Assembly (NCBI GenBank): GCA_963976865.1
Contig: CAXBLY010000010.1
Span: 23,454-87,453, forward strand
Source of the DNA: UBA1858 sp963976865
GTDB lineage: Bacteria; Pseudomonadota; Gammaproteobacteria; UBA4575
DNA: 64,000 nucleotides
Direction of reading: 5' to 3'
Shown: positions 17,252 through 25,931 of the stretch, in pieces
Layout: every line of letters begins with the position of its first letter
Position numbering within the stretch: the stretch's first letter is position 1
Program-made: the position numbers and the translations under genes
Notes under the pieces: model-generated
Seen by the model: only the letters and a program-made list of their open reading frames with translations
The model's database searches: none
Told to the model about the DNA's origin: nothing

Positions 17252-17785
17252 ATGGGACAGTTAGGAAATATTAGTATGGAAGCAGAACGTCTGGTCGAGA
17301 GCGCAGGTGATGCGTTGACTGATGATATCGTTGGGCGTTTAGCAGAAGTAGCAGGTGATGGCTTAGCACTTCTTGATCAGGCGAATCGCAGTAATCTCGA
17401 TAAAGCCCTGCCCGCAATTAGTCGCATGGTGGAAAACGGTGACCTGGATCGCGTGGTTAATCTTGCACGCGTGATGGGTGCTGCAGGTGACGCGATGACT
17501 GACGACATTGTGTCACGTCTGGCTGAAACTGCAGGTGAGTTAATGTGTATCGCAGACAGGCTTTCACGCAGCGAAGGGTTAATGCGTTTGCTGGACCTGT
17601 TAGAAAGAGAGCATGTGGTTAATCTGCTAATGGAGTTTGCAGAAGCGGCAGCGGCAGCAAAAGCTGATCATTCACCATCTTCAAAGGGCGGCATTATGGG
17701 CATTATGGGAACCATGCAGGACCCGGATGTGCAGGACGCACTGAAGTTCTTTGGAGCAATGTTTAAAGAGCTTAAAAAAGTTTAA
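17252..17785 (+). CDS. DUF1641 family protein
   Basis: This 177-aa helical protein of the DUF1641 type is often encoded beside SQR-like or formate-dehydrogenase-like flavoenzymes. It contains an internal repeat: residues ~14-43 (ESAGDALTDDIVGRLAEVAG) and ~73-102 (AAGDAMTDDIVSRLAETAG) are nearly identical. The C-terminus has a GGIMGIMGTMQDPDVQDALKFF segment. GGAGG lies close before the ATG, 12 bases after the SQR-like stop. A structural or membrane-anchoring partner of the flavoprotein is the likeliest role but is unproven. Confidence 0.85.
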   Translation: MGQLGNISMEAERLVESAGDALTDDIVGRLAEVAGDGLALLDQANRSNLDKALPAISRMVENGDLDRVVNLARVMGAAGDAMTDDIVSRLAETAGELMCIADRLSRSEGLMRLLDLLEREHVVNLLMEFAEAAAAAKADHSPSSKGGIMGIMGTMQDPDVQDALKFFGAMFKELKKV

Positions 17786-17807
17786 TAAATATTTCGAAGT
17801 TGTACTT

Positions 17808-17836
17808 AAAGCCCGGTCACAATGACTGGGCTTTTT
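17808..17836. terminator. Bidirectional terminator, sulfur operon/glnS
   Basis: A hairpin with arms AAAGCCCGGTCA and TGACTGGGCTTT (one mismatch) is followed by six T. It separates the DUF1641 gene from the convergent glnS. Confidence 0.9.
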
Positions 17837-17845
17837 TGTGTCTGC

Positions 17846-19516
17846 TCACTTTTGAGATATTTTTGACCAGGTGTCACGTAAAGTGACTGTGCGATTAAAT
17901 ACGATTTTTCCTTCTTTGCTATCAGATTTATCACGCGTGTAATAACCGTTACGTTCAAATTGGAAATTCTGTCCGGATTCAGCGTCGGCCAGACTCGGCT
18001 CTGCATAGCAATTGTCCAGTACTTCCAGTGAATCCGGGTTGAGGCTATCAAGCATAGTATCTGTAGCGCCCGGATTGGGTATGTTGAATAGTCTGTCATA
18101 GGAATTTACCTGAACGGGTAATGCATGTGGTGCAGAAACCCAGTGGATTGTCCCTTTTATCTTGCGACCATCAGCCGATTTGCCGCCGCGCGTTTCCGGG
18201 TCATAAGTACAGCGGATCTCAATTACTTTGCCGTCTGCATCTTTAATAATGTCAGTACAGGTTACGTAATAGGCATAACGAAGACGTACTTCACGACCTG
18301 GTCCCAGGCGGAAAAACTTCTTTGGTGGCTCTTCCATGAAATCATCTTCCTCAATATAAATTTCACGTGAAAAAGGAATACTGCGTTTACCAAATTCTTC
18401 CCGCTTCGGGTGATTAGATGCCTCTAGATGTTCTGTCTGGTTTTCAGGGTAATTTTCAATCACAACTTTGAGCGGTTTGAGAACACACATAGCGCGAGGT
18501 GCATTGAAATCCAGATTCTCACGTACGCAGTTTTCCAGTACACCGACATCAATTTGTGAGTCTTTTTTAGTGATACCAATACGTTCACAAAAATCCCGAA
18601 TAGCGGCTGCCGGATAACCACGGCGACGTAATCCAGTAATGGTAGGCATGCGTGGATCATCCCAGCCGGCAACATGGTTGTCGTCCACTAACTGGTGGAG
18701 TTTGCGCTTACTGGTAATGGTGTAATCCAGTGATAAGCGCGCAAACTCTATCTGTTGCGGATGAGCAGTTGTCTGGAGGGTGTCAAGAATCCAGTCGTAT
18801 AATGGCCTGTGATCTTCAAACTCCAGGGTGCAAAGTGAATGAGTGATGCCCTCAATTGCATCCGAGATGCAATGTGCATAATCATACATAGGGTAAATAC
18901 ACCATTCACTGGCAGTGCGGTGGTGATGGGCATGTTTGATTCTATACAGAGCGGGATCGCGCATATTAATATTTGGTGAGGCCATATCTATTTTTGCACG
19001 CAATACACATTCACCTTCCTTGAATTCACCCTTGCGCATACGTGTGAATAAATCCAGGTTTTCTTCGACAGAACGATTTCGATAAGGACTGTCTTTTCCA
19101 GGCTCGGTAAGTGTTCCACGATAGGTGCGTACTTCTTCAGCATTCAAGTTGCACACATAAGCTTTGTTCATTTCGATTAGCTTTACCGCATACTGGAATA
19201 GTTGTTCGAAATAATCTGAAGCAAAAAGCAGGTTGCTCCAGCTGTAGCCTAGCCAGGATACATCGCGTTTTATTGATTCGACATACTCTTCATTCTCTTT
19301 ATCAGGATTAGTGTCATCAAAGCGCAAGTTACACAGACCATTAAATTCCTGGGCAATACCAAAATTCAGGCAAATGGACTTTGCATGACCGATATGTAAG
19401 TAACCATTAGGTTCAGGTGGAAATCTGGTCATAACAGATATTGAGCGTTCCTCAATATCCTTGCGAACCCGATTGCGTATAAAATTATTAGAAGGCGTAG
19501 TTGTATCTTCTGTCAT
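17846..19516 (-). CDS. glnS: Glutaminyl-tRNA synthetase
   Basis: Class I aminoacyl-tRNA synthetase of 556 aa that charges tRNA-Gln, at normal GlnRS length. The HIGH motif is at residues 41-44 (NGYLHIGHAKS) and the KMSKS-equivalent is ITSKRKL near 275-280. FDDTNPDKENEEYV and the C-terminal anticodon-binding barrels (GTIHWVSAPHALPVQV) are also typical. It is the last gene of a probable operon with AsmA (28-base gap) and the lytic transglycosylase. Confidence 0.96.
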   Translation of the reverse strand: MTEDTTTPSNNFIRNRVRKDIEERSISVMTRFPPEPNGYLHIGHAKSICLNFGIAQEFNGLCNLRFDDTNPDKENEEYVESIKRDVSWLGYSWSNLLFASDYFEQLFQYAVKLIEMNKAYVCNLNAEEVRTYRGTLTEPGKDSPYRNRSVEENLDLFTRMRKGEFKEGECVLRAKIDMASPNINMRDPALYRIKHAHHHRTASEWCIYPMYDYAHCISDAIEGITHSLCTLEFEDHRPLYDWILDTLQTTAHPQQIEFARLSLDYTITSKRKLHQLVDDNHVAGWDDPRMPTITGLRRRGYPAAAIRDFCERIGITKKDSQIDVGVLENCVRENLDFNAPRAMCVLKPLKVVIENYPENQTEHLEASNHPKREEFGKRSIPFSREIYIEEDDFMEEPPKKFFRLGPGREVRLRYAYYVTCTDIIKDADGKVIEIRCTYDPETRGGKSADGRKIKGTIHWVSAPHALPVQVNSYDRLFNIPNPGATDTMLDSLNPDSLEVLDNCYAEPSLADAESGQNFQFERNGYYTRDKSDSKEGKIVFNRTVTLRDTWSKISQK

Positions 19517-19544
19517 AGTGATTGTTAGTTATAGGGTAAATGCT

Positions 19545-22226
19545 TTAAGGATTGATAGGCTCGACGGTGGCCTCTTTGATTAATGCTTCCTGTTTTGCTT
19601 TTTCAGCTTCTTCTTCTGCCAGTTTTTCAGCGGCAATACGCTGTGCTTCCTGTTCGGCTTCAACGGCTCTGGTAGTCGCACTGGCAACTTCACTAAAGCA
19701 CTTTTCGCTTTTGTTGCCCATGTTGGCAAAAGGAACTGCTAGTGCTGCCGGTCCAAGAGCAATTGTAGCAGCACTCTTTAAAAGCTTTTTGAACACAGAG
19801 CCTTTGTCCAGCGAAAAACGGGGATCCTGAAGATCACCTGCCACGCGTATATTGGCATCCAGGGTGAATAATTCAATGTTTTTAGGCTTTGGAATAAGCA
19901 GCAGGTTCAATTCTTCTTTAGTCAGGCTGACAGAGCCATTTGTGGTCATTACAATATTTTCGGTGTTAAGTAGAGTGGCGTCGCTGTTGAAGACTCCATC
20001 TGCGCCCGAGAGCTGAACAAATAAACACTCGACCTTGGTGTTACTTTTCTTGGATTTGCCGGGCATCAGTTCAACTAGCAAATTGCTGGCAAGTAGGTCG
20101 ATGGGGGCATCTGCAAGAGAGCCTTCAGTCATGATGGCTGTAATCTTTCCGCTGGCATTGTTGGCAAGCTCCTGACTGCTTGTTCCGTAGGAATTAATAT
20201 CTATCGATGCATCTATTCTGCCTTGCAGGGTTTCACTTGCATCAATGTCATTTAATAGCTGGCCGAGATTAAAGTCTTCCGTAAACAGCGTGTGGGAGTA
20301 TACATTCTTGTTGCCGTCAATTGATACGCTTGTTCGCAGATTTGCGTCCAGATACCTGAGAGAATCTATGTCTATCGTTGCAGTGTTATTTTTAGCGACG
20401 GCGTTGGCTTTGATGTCCTGTAATGTGGCTTTTTTGTAGACTAGATTTTTAATTAACAGTGAAATGTCAGTGTCAGCAGACTGCAGCCAGTCCAGATTGA
20501 TTTTTTCATCCGAGAATAATCTGTCTGTCTGTTCTTTTTCCTGATTTTCTTTTTTGCTCGATTGCGTGGCTGCCAGCAAATGCTCCAGATTTAATGACTC
20601 AGCAGTTAAGTTGGCGCGAACATTGGGTGGTGTTGAGAATTCAACATCACTGTCGCCAGCTAATTGAGTGTTGTCTAAAACCAGAGTTAAATCTTTGAGC
20701 GTTAAGATGTCGCCTGTATATTTGAGACTTGAATTTACAGAAAAATTATTAGAAGCAGGTAATGGCTGACTGATTACTTTTTCGAAACTTTGAATGTTTT
20801 TGCCTTTTGATGTCAGTGAGAGGTCTAATGTGGGTTGATAGTCCTCGTTCAGAGAAATAAACCCCGACGCTGTTGAAACTGTATCTTCAATAGTTATTCT
20901 TGACTCTAGATCATCAATGTTAATGGTGCCTTCAGGGTTTCTGATAATTGTTTTTACTGAAAATTCACTGATGTTTTCTGCGGCAATCGCTTGTTGAAGT
21001 TCATTTAACCATATGGGTTTTTCCCCGCTGGCATCGATATTGATATTTATCTGTGTCGTATCCTGGTTTGAGAGTACTTCTCCGGTGCTTAAGATTTTGC
21101 TGTCACCAATAATGATACTGGAATCAAGAGAGTGCATTTTCCAGCTGTCGCCTTCATTTTCCACAGTCGAGAGAATGGTAAACTTATCTATCAGCTCGGC
21201 TGGAAATACATCCTGGTAACTATTTAACCATTGTGGCTGTGCCCCTGAGGCATCCAGAGAGATATTCACCCCGGCGAGTGTATTGATGGAAGCGATGTTC
21301 CCTGTTGCTTTTATCAAAGTGTCTTGAACTGCGATTTCAGCGTCTATGTTTGAGGCTTTAAGCTTGTCGAAACTACCTGACAGCTGAGTGCTCAATGTGA
21401 CGCTTTCCGTGTTGGGTAACGCGATATCTTTTGTGAGTAGAAACTCAGTAATATCACCTGCTTTGGAATTAACGTTTAGATTGAGATTGCCATGGTCGCT
21501 GGCGTTTATGGTGCCGGATATGCTGGTGCTGAATGGAGCAGTTTCCACTGTGGCTGAGAGGCTGCAATCATTACCTCTTAATAAATGACTGATACGGCAT
21601 GTTTCACTGTCTAGTGATAATGGCTGGTCTTCGAAGTAACTCGAGGCTTTTATCTCGATGATGTCTTCATTTTTGGGCTTTAACGAGAATGAGTCAAGTG
21701 TAAAGACGTATGACATATCAGACTGTTGATCTGAATAATTAACGATTAAATTTTTAATTTGTACACCAACTACATCGAACAGAGCAATGATGTTGCTGCT
21801 TTTATTATCTGTCTTGTCCTGTTTTGGGTCTTGAGGGAATTCCAGATTGGACTGGCCTTGCTGATTTCGCTTTATGTTAATTACTGCATCATCAAACACA
21901 ATGTTTTGAATGGTAATAACGCCGCGTAAAAGATCAGGTAAAGCAACGCCAAATTCAAGTTTTTCAGCACTCAGCAAATACGCATCCTGATCCCAGTCTG
22001 CACTTTCAATGCTAACTCCTGATGTTTTCAAGGTGGGATTCAGTGAGCGAGTCAAGCTGAAGTCACCATCGATAGTGACTTTACGTTTTAATGTATTCTG
22101 AAGTGCTTCCAGCGCATTTTTTTCAATAGTTTCGTTGTCTATTAATTTATAGACTGAAAAAATAGAAATGAGAACAACAATAACAAGGGTCGCCAAAGCG
22201 ACCAGGATTTTTTTAGCTAGAGGCAC
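19545..22226 (-). CDS. AsmA family protein
   Basis: This 893-aa inner-membrane-anchored periplasmic protein starts at a GTG (PLAKKILVALATLVIVVL) with one N-terminal helix. The AsmA N-domain follows (DGDFSLTRSLNPTLKTSGVS), then long beta-rich repeats typical of AsmA/TamB-like bridge proteins, and a charged Glu/Ala/Lys C-terminal tail. AsmA-like proteins are linked to phospholipid transport and outer-membrane homeostasis. The gene lies 20 bases after the transglycosylase gene and 28 before glnS. The C-terminal poly-charged tail (RAVEAEQEAQRIAAEKLAEE) looks coiled-coil. Confidence 0.9.
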   Translation of the reverse strand: MPLAKKILVALATLVIVVLISIFSVYKLIDNETIEKNALEALQNTLKRKVTIDGDFSLTRSLNPTLKTSGVSIESADWDQDAYLLSAEKLEFGVALPDLLRGVITIQNIVFDDAVINIKRNQQGQSNLEFPQDPKQDKTDNKSSNIIALFDVVGVQIKNLIVNYSDQQSDMSYVFTLDSFSLKPKNEDIIEIKASSYFEDQPLSLDSETCRISHLLRGNDCSLSATVETAPFSTSISGTINASDHGNLNLNVNSKAGDITEFLLTKDIALPNTESVTLSTQLSGSFDKLKASNIDAEIAVQDTLIKATGNIASINTLAGVNISLDASGAQPQWLNSYQDVFPAELIDKFTILSTVENEGDSWKMHSLDSSIIIGDSKILSTGEVLSNQDTTQININIDASGEKPIWLNELQQAIAAENISEFSVKTIIRNPEGTINIDDLESRITIEDTVSTASGFISLNEDYQPTLDLSLTSKGKNIQSFEKVISQPLPASNNFSVNSSLKYTGDILTLKDLTLVLDNTQLAGDSDVEFSTPPNVRANLTAESLNLEHLLAATQSSKKENQEKEQTDRLFSDEKINLDWLQSADTDISLLIKNLVYKKATLQDIKANAVAKNNTATIDIDSLRYLDANLRTSVSIDGNKNVYSHTLFTEDFNLGQLLNDIDASETLQGRIDASIDINSYGTSSQELANNASGKITAIMTEGSLADAPIDLLASNLLVELMPGKSKKSNTKVECLFVQLSGADGVFNSDATLLNTENIVMTTNGSVSLTKEELNLLLIPKPKNIELFTLDANIRVAGDLQDPRFSLDKGSVFKKLLKSAATIALGPAALAVPFANMGNKSEKCFSEVASATTRAVEAEQEAQRIAAEKLAEEEAEKAKQEALIKEATVEPINP

Positions 22227-22246
22227 GATAAAGTTCTCTCTTATTG

Positions 22247-22870
22247 TTATGAATCAGCTTCTGCAAAGTTATTGTAATGCTTGATTACTTTTTTGACATA
22301 TCCTTGGGTTTCTTTGTAGGGAGGTATTCCTTTATACTTTTTCACTGCATTTGGACCAGCATTATAAGCCGCTAACGCCAGTTCTACATCAAATTCGAAT
22401 AATTCCAGCATTTGCCTGAAGTAGCGTGTACCTCCGCGAATATTGTCTTTAGCATTAAAGACATTGTGTACGCCCATCAAATCTGCTGTCTGAGGCATGA
22501 GCTGCATCAGTCCTTTAGCGCCCACGCGTGAGACTGCGTATCGGTCAAAGCAAGACTCAACGGTGATAATCGCTTTAATCAGTTGTTCGTTTACACCATA
22601 TAAGTCAGAGTACTGTTGTATAATTGGCTGATGGTCTTTAGCGCGATTAGAGATGGAGCCAGTGCAGGAGACTGAGGCGGTTGGGCGTCCAATAGTGGCA
22701 ATTAATTTATAGTTTTGCGCAGGTAAATTTTTGTCTGAATACCATGTGGTGCCGTCTTCGTGCTTGTAGACAAAATATTCACCATGGCAGTTCATGCTCA
22801 GTGCCAGTAAGCAGATTAGCCAAAATGAAAACCTTGTGACATGACTGAAAGTATTTTTTGAATGAACCAT
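22247..22870 (-). CDS. Lytic transglycosylase, SLT domain
   Basis: This 207-aa exported protein has a signal peptide (about residues 1-30), a short DUF4124-like segment (YFVYKHEDGTTWYSDKNLP) and a C-terminal SLT/goose-lysozyme-like domain. The catalytic Glu is in AIITVESCFDRYAVSRVGAKG, followed by GLMQLMPQTADLMGV and ALAAYNAGPNAV. It cleaves peptidoglycan glycan strands with formation of 1,6-anhydromuropeptides. It is the promoter-proximal gene of the operon with AsmA and glnS and is divergent from birA. Confidence 0.92.
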   Translation of the reverse strand: MVHSKNTFSHVTRFSFWLICLLALSMNCHGEYFVYKHEDGTTWYSDKNLPAQNYKLIATIGRPTASVSCTGSISNRAKDHQPIIQQYSDLYGVNEQLIKAIITVESCFDRYAVSRVGAKGLMQLMPQTADLMGVHNVFNAKDNIRGGTRYFRQMLELFEFDVELALAAYNAGPNAVKKYKGIPPYKETQGYVKKVIKHYNNFAEADS

Positions 22871-22952
22871 GACAGTTATTTAGATTAAGTATGGCTATTG
22901 TACCCAGAGTTGGGCTAAATACCCTGACATTTTGTGAATAGAAAGTGTCCGT

Positions 22953-23948
22953 TTGTCTTTAGCCATTATGTTGCATTTTACAGAAGTATTAATACTACTC
23001 GATAATAATCGCTATTGCTCAGGGCAGACGCTTGCCGAGCGCCTGAATGTCACGCGTGCCACTATTCATAATTGTATCGTCAAAATTGAGTCACTGGGAG
23101 TGCCTGTAGAGAAGGTGAGGGGCTTGGGGTATCGCCTGATGCGGCCATTGGATGTGATTAATCCGGCTCAAATAGAAGCCAGACTCTCTTCTCAGGTGGC
23201 AGACCAGCTGTTCAGTCTCAGATGCCTGCAAGAAATTGATTCGACAAATCGTTATGCGGCTGAACTGGAACTGCCCCCGACGGGTAGATTTTCACTGGTG
23301 CTGGCTGAAATGCAGACAGCGGGTAAAGGAAGACGGGGAAGGCACTGGGTGTCCCCCTATGCGGCCAACGTTTATTTATCGGTAGTGTGGCCGCTACAAA
23401 GGCCTTTGCACGAGGCAGGAATGCTGAGCCCCTTGTTGGCAATAAGTATGCTAACGGCTTTAAATGAAATGGGTGTTACTGGATTGAAACTGAAATGGCC
23501 AAACGATATCTACGGTCATAATAAAAAGCTGGCAGGCCTACTGATTGAATGCTCAGGAGAGATTAATGGTGCATGCAAGATGGTCATCGGCATGGGCGTC
23601 AATGTGTTTATGTCACAGTGTGAAAACGTCACTATAGATCAACAGTGGACAGATGTGTGCAGTAACACCCAGGACTGGAAGTATTCACGCAATGAGGTTG
23701 CGGCAGCACTCGTGAACAACGCAGTTGCTACACTGACTCAATTTGAAAACAGTGCCGTCGATGGGCTTGTAGATACCTGGTCGCGGTGGGATTTAATGAA
23801 AGACAAGCCTGTTGAGCTGCATTCATTCCAGTCTGTTCAGTCTGGTATAGCACGAGGTATAGATAATGACGGCAGTTTGTTGCTTGAGACATCTCATGGC
23901 GTAGAAAAAATTACTGCGGGCGATGTCAGCTTGCGGGCCAGCGTATGA
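22953..23948 (+). CDS. birA: Biotin-protein ligase / biotin operon repressor BirA
   Basis: This 331-aa bifunctional protein has an N-terminal winged helix (ILLDNNRYCSGQTLAERLNV, VTRATIHNCIVKIE) for repressor function. The biotin ligase domain has GKGRRGRHWVSP, the adenylate loop, and LKWPNDIYGHNKKLAGLLIE. It attaches biotin to acetyl-CoA carboxylase carrier protein. The start is uncertain: TTG at 22953 has a weak GAAAG seven bases upstream, while ATG at 22968 gives MLHFTEVLILL without a ribosome site. It overlaps coaX by four bases. Confidence 0.94.
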   Translation: MSLAIMLHFTEVLILLDNNRYCSGQTLAERLNVTRATIHNCIVKIESLGVPVEKVRGLGYRLMRPLDVINPAQIEARLSSQVADQLFSLRCLQEIDSTNRYAAELELPPTGRFSLVLAEMQTAGKGRRGRHWVSPYAANVYLSVVWPLQRPLHEAGMLSPLLAISMLTALNEMGVTGLKLKWPNDIYGHNKKLAGLLIECSGEINGACKMVIGMGVNVFMSQCENVTIDQQWTDVCSNTQDWKYSRNEVAAALVNNAVATLTQFENSAVDGLVDTWSRWDLMKDKPVELHSFQSVQSGIARGIDNDGSLLLETSHGVEKITAGDVSLRASV

Positions 23949-24685
23949 AGCTGTTAATTGATTTTGGAAATAGCCGGTTTAAATGGGCAAGGCTGGATGG
24001 CCAGACGCTGATAGATGCGAATGCCTGCTTCTATAATAGTGATGATGCAATTCATCGTGTTCAGGAGGCTTGTGAACAAATCGGCTTTGACTCTATTCAG
24101 GAAATTCACGCCGTCAGTGTACTTGGGGAGGCTTTTGAAAAAGAGTTTATTGCCAGCACTGAAAAAACAACGGGGATAACCGCCAGCTTCTATTACTCCC
24201 AGTCGGCTAATTACGGTGTGACTCTGGCCTACGATCATCCTTCCAGTTATGGTGCTGATCGATATGCTGCTTTAATTGCTGCACATCACAAAACTTCAGG
24301 AACAAAAATAATTGTTGATTGCGGAACCGCAACGACAATAGATGTACTCGATGCAAAAGGAAAACATTTGGGTGGGCTAATCATTCCTGGAATCACGCTC
24401 ATGTGTACATCACTCGCGAATAAAGCCTCGGGGGTCAGGATGCCTGAAAAAGCTGGTGCTGCGCGATTATTTAATGATAATACCGCTGATTCCGTCTTTT
24501 CTGGCAGTGCATTGGTACTTAGCCATGGTGTACGCGGGATTGTTCAGGAGATAATGAGTACTACTGAACAAGTTGTCACTGTCTACGTGACAGGCGGTGA
24601 AAGCGATATGATAAGTCTTGAAGATATTGATTATGTGAATTGCCCAAATCTGGTGCTGGAAGGCATACAAATCATGCAAGGTTAA
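23945..24685 (+). CDS. coaX: Type III pantothenate kinase
   Basis: CoaX, 246 aa, phosphorylates pantothenate in the first step of coenzyme A biosynthesis. It belongs to the ASKHA fold: LLIDFGNSRFKWA (phosphate loop 1), DHPSSYGADRYAALIAA, and VDCGTATTIDVLD (phosphate loop 2), then GGLIIPGITLM. ATGA overlap with birA indicates translational coupling. The birA-coaX-SPOR-tRNA order is typical of gammaproteobacteria. Confidence 0.95.
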   Translation: MKLLIDFGNSRFKWARLDGQTLIDANACFYNSDDAIHRVQEACEQIGFDSIQEIHAVSVLGEAFEKEFIASTEKTTGITASFYYSQSANYGVTLAYDHPSSYGADRYAALIAAHHKTSGTKIIVDCGTATTIDVLDAKGKHLGGLIIPGITLMCTSLANKASGVRMPEKAGAARLFNDNTADSVFSGSALVLSHGVRGIVQEIMSTTEQVVTVYVTGGESDMISLEDIDYVNCPNLVLEGIQIMQG

Positions 24686-24689
24686 TGAC

Positions 24690-25382
24690 ATGAGAACGAT
24701 TGTTTTATTTCTGATTTTTCTGAATCTGGCCTTTTTTTACTGGGCAAGTGAGTTTGGTTCTCAAGAGGTAGTACAGCAGACACCAACAGTCGTTCCGGGA
24801 TATAAACCGATAAAATTACTTTCAGAACTGGAAGATGAAGAAGGACAGGAAAATACTGCATTGGTAGCAAAGACCCGGCCAGTTGAGTTTGATTCTCGTG
24901 TAAAAGAAAAGGCGGTTAAGCAGAAATGCTTCTCACTAGGCCCATTCCAGACAGATGATCAGTCTGACAAGGTGTACGACGCATTATTTGTGGCAGGAAT
25001 TCAGGCTAAACAGAGAACTGTCAATCAGCGTCAGCCGAAAAGCTACTGGGTATATCTGCCTGCGTATGAATCTCAGGCTGAGGCGCAAAAAGTGGTGGAT
25101 TTTCTTAAAAAAAACAACATTACAGAGTTTTATATCTGGATAGAAGAGCCTCATAAAAATGCTGTTTCTTTGGGGCTTTTCAAGAAGCTGAGTACTGCCA
25201 GAGCAAAGATGGCAGAAATCAGGAAGCTTGATCTGGAGCCTGAAATGGAAGTGCGATTTGATGAATTTTCAGAATTTTGGGTGGATTTTAATCACTATGA
25301 TGAGGACCACCAGCCTAAAGTGATTGAAAATATGCTGAGAAAAAATGACCGTATGCTGATATTGGAGACAAAGTGCTTATAA
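24690..25382 (+). CDS. SPOR domain protein
   Basis: This 230-aa membrane-anchored protein has an N-terminal TM helix (IVLFLIFLNLAFFYWAS), a variable linker and a SPOR-type domain (CFSLGPFQTDDQSDKVYDAL; KSYWVYLPAYESQAEAQKVV; NAVSLGLFKKLSTARAKMAE). SPOR domains bind denuded peptidoglycan at division sites. The gene begins four bases after coaX and ends 81 bases before tRNA-Thr, the usual gammaproteobacterial arrangement. Confidence 0.87.
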   Translation: MRTIVLFLIFLNLAFFYWASEFGSQEVVQQTPTVVPGYKPIKLLSELEDEEGQENTALVAKTRPVEFDSRVKEKAVKQKCFSLGPFQTDDQSDKVYDALFVAGIQAKQRTVNQRQPKSYWVYLPAYESQAEAQKVVDFLKKNNITEFYIWIEEPHKNAVSLGLFKKLSTARAKMAEIRKLDLEPEMEVRFDEFSEFWVDFNHYDEDHQPKVIENMLRKNDRMLILETKCL

Positions 25383-25463
25383 AGCATTGATTGCCACAGC
25401 AGATTTAACTAGACTGCACGTCCTGCGATATCCATGGTGTTCTCCATATATCCAGTAAGGTTA

Positions 25464-25539
<76 letters not shown>

Positions 25540-25931
25540 TAAATCACTATATTTCAACTACTTATTTATCCTGTTATAGAAATAAAAAATTTCTTTCTCA
25601 AGGTGCTACCTTGTTGGTTAATTTAGATGTATCAAAATAAATCTATAGGTAGCCAAATAACAAATTGTGGTGTTGATTTGCAATTATTTTAAGAAAAACG
25701 ACTGCTTTCGACTCGATAGCAGACAAAAAACATGCTAAATATTAACAACTCTCAAATATACTGATTTATAATCATTTTGAATGTTGTCTACAGGCCCATT
25801 ATGATCGCTCAGTAGTATTTTTTATTAATGTCTAAAATGAGCATAGAACGATGGCATTTAGTCTGCAATGCTGATTGATTCTTCACATTGCTCTATAAGA
25901 AACTAAATCGATTAAGTGCTTGGGATAATAA
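25540..25931. other. AT-rich left end of the island
   Basis: This ~390-base stretch follows tRNA-Thr and has no convincing gene. A small hairpin, CAAGGT-GCT-ACCTTG at 25599-25613, could end the tRNA transcript. No integrase or integrase remnant is visible. Confidence 0.45.
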
